64,000 nucleotides of DNA from Diphasiastrum complanatum (taxonomy: Eukaryota; Streptophyta; Lycopodiopsida; Lycopodiales; Lycopodiaceae): positions 36,779,089-36,843,088 of the forward strand of contig CM055096.1 in assembly GCA_029204225.1 (NCBI GenBank). Direction: 5' to 3'. Position numbers and translations under genes: made by a program. Under the pieces are notes generated by a model, which was not told the DNA's origin, did not search any database, and worked only from the letters and a program-made list of their open reading frames with translations. The stretch's first letter is position 1. Each line of letters opens with the position of its first letter. Below are positions 1 through 32,045 of this stretch, in pieces.

Positions 1-19755
<19,755 letters not shown>

Positions 19756-20177
19756 TTCTTCCTCGAGATTTCAATGATGAAACTGATCGAAAAACAAGCA
19801 ATGGAGAATAGACGTGTATGCGAGCAATTCGATCAAAGACAGCGATACTCGAGCAATGCGAAGATATCTCGATGCATTCTTCGACAATGCCACATTCTAC
19901 GGTCTACCTATATGTATACGTATGGTCATACGTGACACATACGGATGTCAATATGCAATTATCCCTACGTACGGTCACATGAAGTGACACCTTGCTAAAA
20001 CATGCACATTAAAGTTTGAAAATTTTAGAGGTTAAGAGACTCTTCACAATGTCACATGTGAACTCCTCATTTTTTATCTCATCACTTCTTTGGAGCACAT
20101 CGGAGCACATCACCCGTTTTTGCAAATTCACTTCACATGTCATCACCCATTTTTCATGCATTTTACCCATCTTTACC

Positions 20178-20641
20178 AGTGTTGGGCGGGTATTAAAAAT
20201 TTTGATATCCGTCGGGTCAAGGTATTGTAAGCTTTTAAAAAATTTAATTCCAGCAAGATATTAACATAAGGAAGTATACGAGTTGTAGACTTGTATAGAC
20301 CGGGCTGGCATCACAAGGGTGATATCAGTCGGTTATCAACCCGGGTATAAACATGTACAAATTGCTAAAAATATTTTTTTTAAAAAGTAATATCATAATT
20401 TAAGGTATAAAAAATTTGAAATATAAAAAAATATACAAAAAATAGTACTACTATTGATACCATGGCAAAAATCAACAAAATCTCCCGAACCTGGGTATCA
20501 ATATGAATAGTAAAATAGTTAGTACTGGGTGTCCGGTTCTCGCTGGTATAGAAATTCATATACCAGTCGGGTCGGTTTTTTGATACCATGTTGATACCCA
20601 TTATTGATATTAGCCGCGACCCTATATACCCGCCCAATACT
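20178..20641. mobile_element. 464-bp non-autonomous DNA transposon (MITE-like) with terminal inverted repeats
   Basis: The left end AGTGTTGGGCGGGTAT and the right end ATACCCGCCCAATACT are inverted repeats with one mismatch in 16 bp. The interior is AT-rich, with repeated GGTATC/GATACC motifs and no open frame. It lies just upstream of GSNOR exon 1. No clear target-site duplication could be settled by eye. Confidence 0.75.
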
Positions 20642-20842
20642 AATCCTTACCTGCTGAACTAATCTACCCACTACTATTAACCTATTGTAACAGGTGTACA
20701 AACCAAAGATCTGCTTTTCACATACTATATCACTTGCTTGCTAAACAAATCATGATGGGTGGAAATTGACTTGTTCTCTCCTAGCTAAAGAGGCTAGGCC
20801 TTCACAATCTCTATGCATTTCACTCGTCCTTAATGTTGTATC

Positions 20843-21193
20843 TGTTGGAGTTTAATCTTACTCACTTAAATTCATCTGTTGAGTACTCCTGAACTATGTA
20901 AATATTCACTCTCCAAGTCAGTCTGCAGTTTTACTCGCATAGTCGAACAATCTACATAGATACATAGATATTTGAAGCAGAGCATGGTCGACTCGAGTTC
21001 GAGTCTCACGACTCACCATTAACATCGACTAGACTCGACAGTCGAACGATCATCTATTGAATCCAATACAGACTACGTCATCGTTCGAACTTACTACCAT
21101 ATTGCAGTAACTACTTTCTCTTCACAACCGTTATCTATACAATTTACACTAAATGATTTATCAAACCTTGTAATCTCCACATTGTACCTAATA

Positions 21194-21289
<96 letters not shown>

Positions 21290-21889
21290 TAAGCCAGAAT
21301 AAGGAGATGATCATCAAAAATAGATGTGTGAATCAGAGTTTGTATGTGGACTCTATTATATCAAATTATCTTATTCCCTAGAGTTGAAGATCTCAAGAGA
21401 GAGTGAAAACAATTCAAGAAGTAGAGATATAATTTATTCTGTAACCAGCATAGTAGGATCACAACGCATAGCGCAATACTACTGTGAACCATTTTTGGGC
21501 ACAAGATTTGTGATCTAATCATTGTTATCACAACAACTAATACACAGATTCTCCATTTTCTTAATGTACGCTTGTGTTGTCGAATGTTTTTTAATAATTT
21601 ATCTCTCTGTTGTTGATACTCGCTCTAACGACTCACGTAGAATATCTAACATGAAGAGTGCATGGTTGTTGAAGACGCCTAATTGTATCGCTCTCTTCAT
21701 GGTTGTCTAGGACACCTATATAGATATTCTTCTGGTCGAAAGAATGATCTAAGTAATAGTCTGAAGTTCGCAATTCGATTCGATTCGATTTGTTTATAAT
21801 ACAACATTGTTTTTTATTTGTTTGGATAGGACTCGAACATTTCTTAGGGAGTCGAGCTAAGTCGCTTCCAAAACTTAACATATCCAACA
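20843..21889 (+). repeat. 5' LTR of copia element C
   Basis: About 1047 bp, from TGTTGGAGTT to TATCCAACA, with matching inverted ends TGTTGGA/TCCAACA. It is followed by a PBS-like TGGTATCAACACAGG at 21893. It contains a (GT)n tract at 21205-21287. Confidence 0.7.
21205..21287. repeat. (GT)n microsatellite
   Basis: An uninterrupted TG/GT tract of 83 bp within the LTR of copia element C. Confidence 0.98.
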
Positions 21890-22859
21890 GATTGGTATCA
21901 ACACAGGTTTGAATTGTCAATAGAGAATTCACGACTAATTATCATTTTTTAGATTGTTCATTAACTATGGAAGGTACATCCTCATAGATCCGGTTGATTA
22001 ATAAGTTCAACGATGATGACTTCCACATGTGGAAGTTCAAGATGAGGATGATACTCATCAAAAAGGAAGTATGGAGATACTTAAATAGTTCGATAGCCAA
22101 ACTAGTTCAATCTGAATTGATCTCCCCATGGAAAGCAAAGGATAGCAAAACATTAGCCATTGTATCTCTGAATCTAAAAAAGCTCATGTAACTAGCCGTT
22201 TCGCTTCCAAAGAAACAGGAGACACATTAATCGGTTTGTATGAAACGACAGATGTATCGACTCGTCTCTTTCTGAGAAAGAAGTTCATATTGCTCAAGAT
22301 GAGTGAGGGAACCTCAGTCATTGATCATTTGAGCGAATTCTCTTTCTGAGAAAGAAGTTCATATCACTCAAGACGAATGAGGGGACCTCAGTCATTGATC
22401 ATCTGAACAAATTCAAACAACTGCGCAATTGTAGTAGGTTCACCAGTGTCAGACGAAGACGCTAACATGTTTCTTCTGTCCAATCTTCCTCCCTGTTACA
22501 ACAATTTTGTATTGCTTTTGAGCAATACTCCTGAGCTGTCTCTATAGAAGATGGCAACAAGTTTATTGTAGGAAGGAGTAAGAAGAAAAAGTTTTTCGAC
22601 ATCAAATACGAAGATAGTCGCCCTCTATTCGACTAAGCAATAGTAAGAAAAAAAAATTTTGAATCACAAAAAGACCAAGCTGAGTAGAATTATTCAAACC
22701 AGCAACAACAGCATGATCTACAACATCAAAAGCCGAAGACCAAGCTCTTTTGCAAATACTGCAAGAGAACCAACCACGACATCAAGGACTGTCGAGTTCT
22801 CAAACACAATGAAGGGAAAAAATCTCATAGCAGAGGATGATACATTCTAATAGATGATA

Positions 22860-23602
22860 TATCAAGATTCTAGCTTTTTTTGCATATAGATTTTGCTTAA
22901 TTCAATATTTTGCATTTTTTATGAAACCCTAAATTTGATAGGATCTCTTGATTTTCAAGTTGCTAGACTTTTCAAGAGTGTGTTTCAATCTTAGGTGTTC
23001 TCAAAATTTCATCATATTGCGTTTAGATCTATTGTGATCAAGAAATCAAAATTCTAGGTGCTAGGATTTGCTAAAAGAGAGAAAATGCAAGGCTAGAGTG
23101 TTTTCAAATCCTTGTGATTTCTTCTTGAGTTTCATTTGTTGATTTTCAAGAGAGTGCTAAGTGCATTTTACTATAGATTTTTTGGAAATCATGTTACTAT
23201 CCTTCTAATCTATGTGGATGACATCATATTGAGTGGAGGTAACAAGCAAGATATTGATTATATCAAGTTTGCACTCAAAAAACGAGTTTGAGGTGCATGA
23301 TCTTGGTCTTTTACATTATATCTTGGGAATAGAAGTGTTTAGAACTTCTCAATTTACATTCATATGTCAAGAGAAGTATGCTCATTCTATTCTAAAAAGA
23401 TTTCACATGGTAGATGCTAAATCTTGTGATACACCAATGGAGTCAAATGTAAAGCTAACTATAAGAGGTAATGAAAAATCCTTCGAGGACATTACCCTCT
23501 ATAGGAAGCTAGTTGGTTCACTCATATATCTAACCATCACAAGACCTGATTTTAGCTATTGTGTTGGTAGATTAATCCAATCTATACAAAATCCTAGTGA
23601 GG
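22860..23602 (+). mobile_element. Internally deleted copia fragment nested in element C (leader fused to RT)
   Basis: The first 300 bp resemble the leader of element D at 39840-40130 (gtgtttcaatcttagg occurs in both). They run straight into RT coding sequence with YVDDIILSGG (near 23210) and FEVHDLGLLHYILGIEVF (23290). The frame ends at ITRPDFSYCVGRLIQ before element C resumes. It resembles element D's RT closely. Confidence 0.75.
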
Positions 23603-24368
23603 AGTGTACAATATTCGAGAAAGATACTCCTCTGACTACATGCACTAGAGTCGGAAACTTTTACGTACTCTCTAATTCAGTTGCATTAGCTAGTATCTCT
23701 AATGAAAATGTAAACGACAGTGCTGTTCTGTGGCATAGTCGATTTGGACACGTGAATACAAGATCTTTCTTATATGCGTTGTAATAATTTAGTTGATGGA
23801 CTAAATTTTTCTTCTTCATTAGATAGGAAATCTTTCTTTTGTGAATCATGCATCTATGGGAAGCACTCTAGAAGCAAGTTTTCAAAATCACATTCCATCA
23901 AAACAAAGCATGTATTTGATCTTGTACATAGCAATCTTTGTAATCCAATGCCAACTCCGTTCTTAGGAGATGCAATCTATTTTATCTCTTTCATAGATGA
24001 TTATTCTAGATGGTCTACAGTCATGTTCATTAAGCACAAACCTGAAGCCTTTGAATGCTTCAAGAGATTTAAGGCCATGGTTGAGACACAAACATCTACA
24101 AAAGTGAAGGCACTCCAAATTGATGGTGGTGACGAATACATCTCTATCGAGATGTCCGACTACATGGCTGAACATGGTATTAGAATATAGTTCACCACTT
24201 CCTATTCACCTCAACATAATGGGATTGCAGAAAGGAAGAATCGAACTCTTCTCATATAGATGTAGCTACAATATCTGTAGAAGAATCATCAACGTTGGAA
24301 GGTTGAATGCTATGTAGAATAGGATGAAATAACATAGCATCATTTATCGATGGTTGTTTGAAATCATA

Positions 24369-24632
24369 CTATGCATGTTTTTGAAATATTACATCCCTAG
24401 AGGCAAATACTACATTGGTGAATGGATCATAAACTTTATAAGCTTTATGTTCATCATGATAGCCAATGAAAAAACATTTATTTGTCCTATGATCTAGCTT
24501 CTTCCTAAGCTGTTTAGGAATGTGAACAAAACATATACAACCAAAGATTTTTAAATGGCTGATAATGGGCTTGTGGCCATGCCAAACTGGAGTTTTGTTA
24601 TTGACAGCTTTGGTGCTAGATCTGTTCTGCAC
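24369..24632 (-). mobile_element. Inverted copia integrase C-terminal fragment
   Basis: The minus-strand frame contains HLKIFGCICFVHIPKQLRKK and a CFFIGYHDEHKAYKVYDP motif, the conserved region just after the copia integrase core. Its orientation is opposite to the surrounding element. Confidence 0.85.
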
Positions 24633-24899
24633 AACATGAACTATATTTCACTATCACTGAATCCCAGATTTGATGACAAATCCAAACACATAGAAATCTA
24701 GTATCATTTCATTCGGGATAAAGTTTTCTCAAGGCAAGTGATCCTTCAATACTACTCCACAATGGAAAGGGTCACAGACCTGTTCACCAAAGCACTTCTC
24801 AGGATCAAGCATCAGAAGTTCTTCAGCATGCTGAACCTAACGAAGATACCAAGGCACCAACCGTGACCTTAAGAGAGACTATTGAAAATTAAGCCCATA

Positions 24900-26000
24900 G
24901 TTGCCTCCTTGGTGAATGATAACTTAGATAGCCAATTACTTGAAGAATGTGTACAACGGACTTCTGGCTGATTGCCAACAAAGGGTAACCAATCTCATTA
25001 TAATTTTAAGTTCAGATGTTAAGTTTAATAACTTGAAGTCACTGAAGACTTGGCCATCTTCAAGGACTTCCACAAAACTTGCATTTAGAACAAGTCTGCT
25101 TTATATTATTTTTGGACAGTCTACAAAAAAATACACTAAGTGTCGTAGTTCACATTTTTCGCACTTTCCCGAAAACTGCAACAATTACCTTCAACTTCTT
25201 CCGTTCAATTATTTTTTAAGAAGTCAACTTGTTCACAGTTCAACAGTTTAACTATTTTCAACACCTTCGTCTCTTTTTCGCATTTCTCCAAAAAATGCGA
25301 AGAGAGAGAAAATTCCAGAAGGTCCTCTATTTTTAAGGGTTAAACTGTTAAAGACACCTTCGTCAAATTTTTAAGGGCACCTTCAACTTGTTTTAAGGGC
25401 ACCTCCGACTTTCCCGAAAAGAGCGAAAGAGTTGATCTATTAAAGAGATCCTCGTTTTTTTTTAGGGCACCTTCAACTTTATGATCAGACGATGGCACTC
25501 TTTGACGCCTAAGGAGCTCGCGATATCATACTTCTCTTCCAATTATTTTAGAACTATACTTCACATTGAATCTGATTTCTGTAGTACCACACACAAACCA
25601 TCTCTAATATCTTCGGTGGACTATACTCTTGTTTTTAGAGTATGAATTATTTTTAAGATCCTGTTGGGCAATCAGAACGCATAAAGTTGTGATTATCTTT
25701 AGCATAAGCTGTCTATTAGACTGTTTTTGCACCTAGTAGCTGATTAGAACGGGAGAGTTGTTTCGCAATATTCCTGCTCTCTTCTCCATTCTCGTTCTTC
25801 CTATCTTCCTTGCCCCATCATAGATCCCTCATAAAAACCCCATAAGACAAAAAACATGAAGGGGAGTTTTGGCTCCCTATAAACTAAGTTTCTTTTTTTT
25901 TAAAATGAGACAAAAAAAAGTCCTCATCAAGAAAGAAATCCCAAACCCCCCCCCCCCCCCCCCACGAAATCTAGCAATTGTAGCCTCAAGTCGTGTGAGA
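24900..26000. other. AT-rich sequence without recognised gene
   Basis: It contains several variants of aagggcaccttcaact (25330-25480) and a C18 homopolymer at 25946-25963. No coding pattern, LTR ends or RNA gene were recognised. Confidence 0.35.
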
Positions 26001-26014
26001 TGGTGAAGCTAATC

Positions 26015-26431
26015 CAGAAAATAGACGTTGTGGAGTAAATGAAGATGGAGGTGGAGGGAGTGGAGAAATAATGTTTGTAGCAATGGTATTGTTGTGGTGG
26101 TGGTGGTAGTGATTAGTGGAGGGGTCAGACTTCCTCCTGACTGATCTACCTTTTCTGGTTCATCATCACTTATTTTCATCAGGTCCAGAGCATCAAAATA
26201 TTGTGAAGTGTCCATGGTGTGGACTTGTCGGGCCTGTGGCTGTTGACCTTGTGGTTGCTGGGCCGCTTCCGTGTCTTGGGGATTGGAACTCCTTACTCTC
26301 CCCACCCCCCCCAAAAAAAAGGTGCGTTTGGTGAAGTTGGCGGCGCTGGCATGGTAATCAATAGGGGTGGGGTGGCGACCTTGTCTGGTTGACCAACTAA
26401 TTGTGATGCAGTCGTGTCTAGGTAGAATCAT
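26015..26431 (-). other. Unassigned open frame, Gln- and Thr-rich
   Basis: The minus-strand frame contains AAQQPQGQQPQARQ, then MDTSQYFDALDLMKISDDEP and a poly-Thr stretch. The middle looks coding-like, but the ends are low complexity and no start context, splice partner or family is recognisable. It may be a fragment of a regulatory protein or of a transposon ORF. Confidence 0.2.
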
Positions 26432-27219
26432 TTATTGGATCCATGGGCCCTTGTTGCTGAAGAGACCCTTCATCACTTGGAAAACTTCTAGCAGAAATTG
26501 GCACTTTATTACTGGGCTTCCACTGTTACTATTACTCTTTTCAAGAACCCTACAAGTATATGATGATCTGCATAGTACGACAGTAGCAATCTAGTGCACA
26601 TTATCTATTGGCCATGGTTATAGTAACATATTTGTAGTTGAATTACTCATGTTAGTTTTAACTTGTAAACTGGATGCCAAGGTTTTATTGTATGTCCTAT
26701 TTTTGAGTGGAGGATAACTACAAATTAATGCATCAAATTAGATGACAAGCTAAAAATTTCATAGTTTTGTACCTTAGACACTTTGTTTTAGTAAGATTTT
26801 TTTAGACAATTTTTAATTATTGTGGGATTCACAAGGCTATGTTTCAAAAATTACAGGATTCTACTGGTATTAATTTCCAAAAATCGATACGTGAACAATG
26901 GCTCATAGCATCTTTTTTTACTTTAAATGCAAAACAATTTCATTTCATTGTAGATGCCAAATGTTTTTAAAACTTATGTTTAATATGTTGCATATGGATT
27001 AAACTCTTTACGATATTATGTTTAATTAATTTTGAAAGATTTGCACAATGGAGTCTCGCAAATTTGTGTACAGTCCACTTCAACCCATATTAATGAGTAA
27101 TAAATTCATAACTAATTGTATGTAATTCAATTTTTTGGACCAATTTTTCAAACTGCCAAAGTTCATAAAAAATTGAGCTAAAAGCTTTGAAGGGCATTTG
27201 CATTCATGGGAGAGACACA

Positions 27220-27440
27220 TGTGAATGGTGAGGAAAGGGGCTCCGCTCAGGGAGTGCACCACAACACTCCTTGACGCACGTCAGGGGGAGTGCAGCAGTG
27301 CAATCCCACCTCTCCGCCGGTTGGCGGCCGTGTTTTTCCGACCTCCAGTGTCTGGCCACCTCCCTCCCGACCCTCAAATGTGTACTCCCGTTGTTGCCCG
27401 GCTCGGGAGAGTGAGGACTTAGGCCCTCATCCTACAAGAT
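27220..27440. repeat. GC-rich repeat, copy 1
   Basis: An island of high GC in AT-rich surroundings. Its right end, tgcccggctcgggagagtga then ggact and gccctca, matches the right end of 37146-37395. No open frame is conserved between the copies. Confidence 0.55.
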
Positions 27441-27577
27441 TTTAAAAAAAATTAGTTTTCTAAAATACAATCGATGAGCCTAAACATCAACTAAAAAGTA
27501 CAACCAAAGGTATAGAGAAACAGAAAGCAAGAAGTACAAAAATAACATAGAGACGTGAAGGAGTATTTGCTTCCATG

Positions 27578-27582
<5 letters not shown>

Positions 27583-27673
<91 letters not shown>

Positions 27674-28325
27674 AGGGGGGGGTAAAAAGATTTCACATAG
27701 TCCCTCTTGGCAAGTCAAGGCCAAACCCTTTGAACCCTTTCATTTTATAACATAACATGATGAAATGAAACTATATGAAGTCTCACAGGACCAGGTACCA
27801 TAAAGCAAAGCAAGTTTTAGGATACTCAGCTGCTATCTGCCACCACTCCACAACACAAAACCACATGAGTTAGTACAGCGGGGAAGACATGTGTCATAGC
27901 TAAGCATTAGTTGCCATCCATGTCCGAAACAAGATTCACTACTTTATCAACTCAATCGCAAATACATATCATACGTCCAATCTTCCCTACCATGACATTC
28001 ATTATTAACAATAAATTCTGTCCTAAACACAAAATTGTATCAAGGCAGATGCCATATTGATCAGTATAAGGGAAAAATGAACTTATTAAGTTCACGTTAG
28101 CATTTCATAAACATAAGAAGCTATACCACACTTCACAACATACAAAGAGACTTGGTTCCAGCATCAGTGTAGGGTACTAGGGCAGATGTGCACCATACTA
28201 GCCCCAAGAACATCCAAAAAGATCACTCGGAGTTCATTCACCTTATAGCTTTTTGGACAAATCCATGCCATGCAAGTTTGCAAGAGCCAGACCCTAGAAC
28301 AAGTACTAGCTTACATACATCAACC
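27583..28325 (-). repeat. Copy 2 of the (CT)n-tailed non-coding repeat family
   Basis: The minus strand aligns over about 650 bp with 48851-49520. Shared blocks include GGGGCTAGTATGG, GAACTTAATA, CTGATCA.TATGGCATC, GGGTTTGG.CTTGACTTG and AAGAGGGACTATGTGA. It ends in a CT tract, seen as (AG)n at 27582-27670 on the plus strand. No conserved open frame is present. Confidence 0.85.
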
Positions 28326-28396
28326 GCATTCATTTTATTAGTTATTCTTATGCCATAAACAACATAGGTTTTTAGCCCAAGTTAGAAGTGAGGAGG

Positions 28397-29085
28397 AGTG
28401 TTGAAATTGTCACTTCCAGCATGATGAAATTCATCAATCATGAGATCTATGTTCATGATAGGATCTCACACGTGTGGAGCCTGTTCCCACGTGTAAAAGG
28501 ATGTACAAAATGTACTTGTAAATAGTTAGATTCATTTTGGTTCAATCTACACAAGTGTGAACTTGATTTGTGGCTAGAATCTAAGAAAAAGTCACTTTGA
28601 CCAATTTCCATGTAATTAGCTTGCACTTCCATGTGAATGAGTAAATTCTCCCACATGTCAAGTTGGTGCTCACACATGTGGATCTGGTTGTAGAGGATAA
28701 AATTTAGATATTCCACTAGATCCTATTTTATAGAAAATATCCCTATTTTTGTGGAGACTAGCTTTTGGTTTCTCGCTAGAGTGATAAGTCAACTTTGGAT
28801 AATAAGCATATTTGGCTCCTATTGGTGGATCTAGATGGCTAGTCACTCTTCACATGTGTGAAGTCATGCTGGACAGTACACAGCTCATGGACGTACTTGA
28901 TCTATAAAAAGATCAACCATTTCAATAGAAAGTTGATGAGAGATTTACAATCTAGCAATTTGCTTGTAATCTACACATTTGCCTTGTGATTTTATGCTTG
29001 GAATGCTATCAAATGTTATAATACTTTGCTCTCTGTTCAATCCGTACAGTGGCTATTTTTCACATGTGTGAGGCTACCCTTGATG
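28397..29085 (+). repeat. LTR-like sequence with TATA box and clustered CACATGTG motifs
   Basis: A purine tract (aagtgaggaggag) is followed by TGTTGAAATTGTC at about 28398. A TATA-like tctataaaaagatc lies at 28900-28915. Near-palindromic CAC(A/G)TGTG-type motifs occur at about 28467, 28485, 28549, 28651, 28672, 28849 and 29060. The right end is not defined and no second copy was found in the window. Confidence 0.4.
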
Positions 29086-29089
29086 ATTA

Positions 29090-31640
29090 TTGATGTTTAC
29101 ATTAGTTGATCTTGCTAAATAGTTGATGATCTATGTGTAGATCAAGATCTAGTGAATAGAATTTGTTTGATCCTTTGATTTGGGGACATCAAAGGTAGTA
29201 AGTGTGATCGGGAAATGTATTTCACAATTAGGATTTCAGTAATCCATGTAAATAATTGCTTAGTACTGGATATTAATTTCCCAGATTAAATTCATTTAAT
29301 TGAATTATTAAATGTTATCTTTGTAATCATTGAGTTATCCACATTTTTGGATGTCAATTGTGATGTTAGAAGTGGAATCTGATACATGGATTACATTGGA
29401 TCTGTTATTTGATAGAAGCTTGTCCTTAGATTTGATGCATCAGTAGGGTTTTGAAGCTTGTCAATAACCAAGAAGGTTCAGAGTGTAATAGTGAACCATG
29501 TTAATTCTTCTGTTTAAATCACGTAATCAAATGTGGATATGTGGTATCCCTCTTATAGGCATGCCATTCATCCAAATAAATTGGATTCTCCTGTGTTTGG
29601 GAACAAGAGATAATATCCTATAGTGATTATAGGACAACTAGATGATCAGTGGATCTCTAGAATATTAGATAAGACGGTTAAGGATTTTTTGGAAGGAAAA
29701 GTTGATGGTATGGGAAATCAGTAATTTTGGAGAGGGAATTTTAGGACTATAAAGATCTGATGATCAATGGTGTGTTTTAGTACCTAGTCGCGATATGGGA
29801 AAGAAGAAAACTATTCGATCAAATGTGGGGTATTTTGGGAAATTTTGAGGTTTAGTCTAGATCCCAATGTGGTATCTCATCATTTACAAAATCAGAGGCC
29901 CTCAAGTCTATTTCTCACTTTCTTAATTAATCCTTTATTTCTTAGTAATTTTTTGAATATAAGATATCAGACTGATTTATATGATTCTTTCCAACATGAA
30001 GTTATTCTTCTAAAAGACTGTTATCTTATATAAATTACTACTTGTGTGAATAGACTTGGAATTCAAATAAATTCTAAGGTTAAAATGTTTCAATTTCTTA
30101 AACCTAGAATATCTCTGTTGCAAAAATGGATTTTGATGGAATAGTAGCTTCTATCACTCAGATTGGAAATATTTGACGGAGAAGTCTTGTTTGTGATAAG
30201 GTGAATCCTTTAGTGGAAGCACTTATTACTGACTTTTCTTGGATTTAGATATTTTCATATATCATCTTTCCAATTAACTTTTATTGAAATTGATTAATTT
30301 ATTTAAAATGAGGGGTGAAGTGGTGGGATAAATCTCTATTTGAGAATATGTGGTTTGCATAGTTTTCGGAAAAGAACCAGCTGTGGTATAGAAATGAGAT
30401 TTGATCTGAAAGGAACTTCGGATAGATTCAGAGTAAGATGTCTAATTGGAACTTTTTGAATAAGAGGAAATCTCTAGGGATGGTGTGGACAATCTAGAAC
30501 ATGTTTGGAATTTGAATCATTATCTATAAGTAGTACAGTAAAATGTCAAATGTTACTAATTCCATTTTGATTGAAATAGAAGTAAATTTGATCAGGATTT
30601 AAGTTTGAGAGTTCTGTATTGGATCAACCTAATCTTAGTTTGAGTACTAGGATTAGAGAGAGGTTGATTGAGAGGAAGGAATGATGTAACTAGAGGTATG
30701 TAGGATTGGAAAACTGTTGAGATTGAATTCGTCTCAAAGATTTTTCAGATATATTATTTACTCATGAGAAATAGAAAATCTTTTGTAGCTGAGTGACAAG
30801 ATCTCAGTGAGATATGTGAGTAACATATGTGGGTTCTGAAGGAATCTGCCAGGTAAGAATGTGTTTATGTACTAGGTCATAGTGAGATTATTTTCATATG
30901 TGCACGATTAATCTTGTATGAATCTATTGTGTAATCCTAGTTACTAAGGTTATCTGGTGCACTTAACCTAGTCGGTGAACATAAGCATATGATCAAATTT
31001 TGTTTTGACAGATACTTGCAAAGTTAACAAATCTTTGTATAGAAGATTTATGGATAAACTTATAAATGATTTGGGTAAGGATCTAAATGTGGTGTCATAC
31101 TAGTATAATTGAATTCTTCACCTAGACATTTGAGATTTCTGAATCATTGCAATTAACTTGAGTAGTTGATTACTCCAGGATGAAATTAATTGGTAAAATG
31201 ATTAGTGTGATGTGGATTCACCGGGAACTGGTGGTTTTTGAATTATTGCTTGTAAGACGCATGATTAGTTTCATCAGTTAAAATTGTGTGCATTGGATAT
31301 ACAGTATTTTTGGGATAGAGTATTCCTTAGTTAAGGAAGGGACTCAGCTCATTAGTGATTGTATTCCAGAGAGCTCAATTGGATAAAGAATCATAATGAA
31401 TATAAGAATAATAACTGAATTGATATTCAGTAGGACTTTGGGTATCTAGATGTGATTCTGGATTGTAATCTAAAATTTTTGTAGTTGAAGATGATTGTCA
31501 TTTTGGTATGCGTTCAGTCTTTAATTACCAGTTGTTTATAGAATTTGAATCTTGCACTGAAAATCTTTGATCGGTTCTAGCGAAGTCCAGAGAGCTCAGA
31601 TCGATGTGCAATCACCTCACACGATCTAGGCATGATTAAA
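29090..31640. other. AT-rich sequence without recognised gene
   Basis: Frames are short and none shows a known motif. It may be the decayed interior of a retroelement, but nothing specific supports that. Confidence 0.3.
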
Positions 31641-32045
31641 GGAAGCTCAATAAACTCTAGAGAGAGAAAATTCTAGAGAGAGAAAACTTGCCTTACCAGC
31701 CTGGGTAGAGTACTTGGTATGAGGGGAGGTGAGGGGAGGTGGCGAATCCCACCAATACTATAGGGGAGTGCAGGTTGCGACCCAGGGCGAGCTCCAACCA
31801 AGTCAATAGAGTCCTAAGCATGGACCAACTTTTCATAGAATTGCTATTGACAACTCTACACATGCATACACTGTCTCATACCTTGTCTAAACTCCATTTA
31901 GTGTGTTCTGGCCTCACAAGGATATTAGTTACTTTTGGGTCACATCCAGTATGACATGGCATAACTAACAACTTGATTTACTGGAGTACCGTGTATCCAA
32001 GACTAGGAGTATACTGAATTTTACTTACTGGCCATGGACATAACA

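Larger units (their letters stand above)
21890..24890 (+). mobile_element. Ty1/copia element C, chimeric and inactive
   Basis: Plus strand: a gag start with NDDDFHMWKFKMRMILIKKE (21967-22190), a zinc knuckle CKYCKRTNHDIKDC (near 22755), pre-integrase VLWHSRFGHVNTRS (23606-23784), integrase FISFIDDYSRWSTVMF (23790-24190), then after a gap RNase H remnants (KSKHIEI.YHFIRDK and VTDLFTKALLRIK, 24640-24870). Two foreign pieces interrupt it: 22860-23600 (5' leader plus RT of a different copia) and 24369-24632 (inverted integrase C-terminus). Stops and frameshifts occur throughout. Confidence 0.85.

Noticed and set aside
31640-32045. Left LTR of the gag-bearing element at 32-34.8 kb
   Set aside because: The PPT and the first 13 bases fit, but no further similarity to the right LTR could be seen, so it is not listed as a paired LTR.
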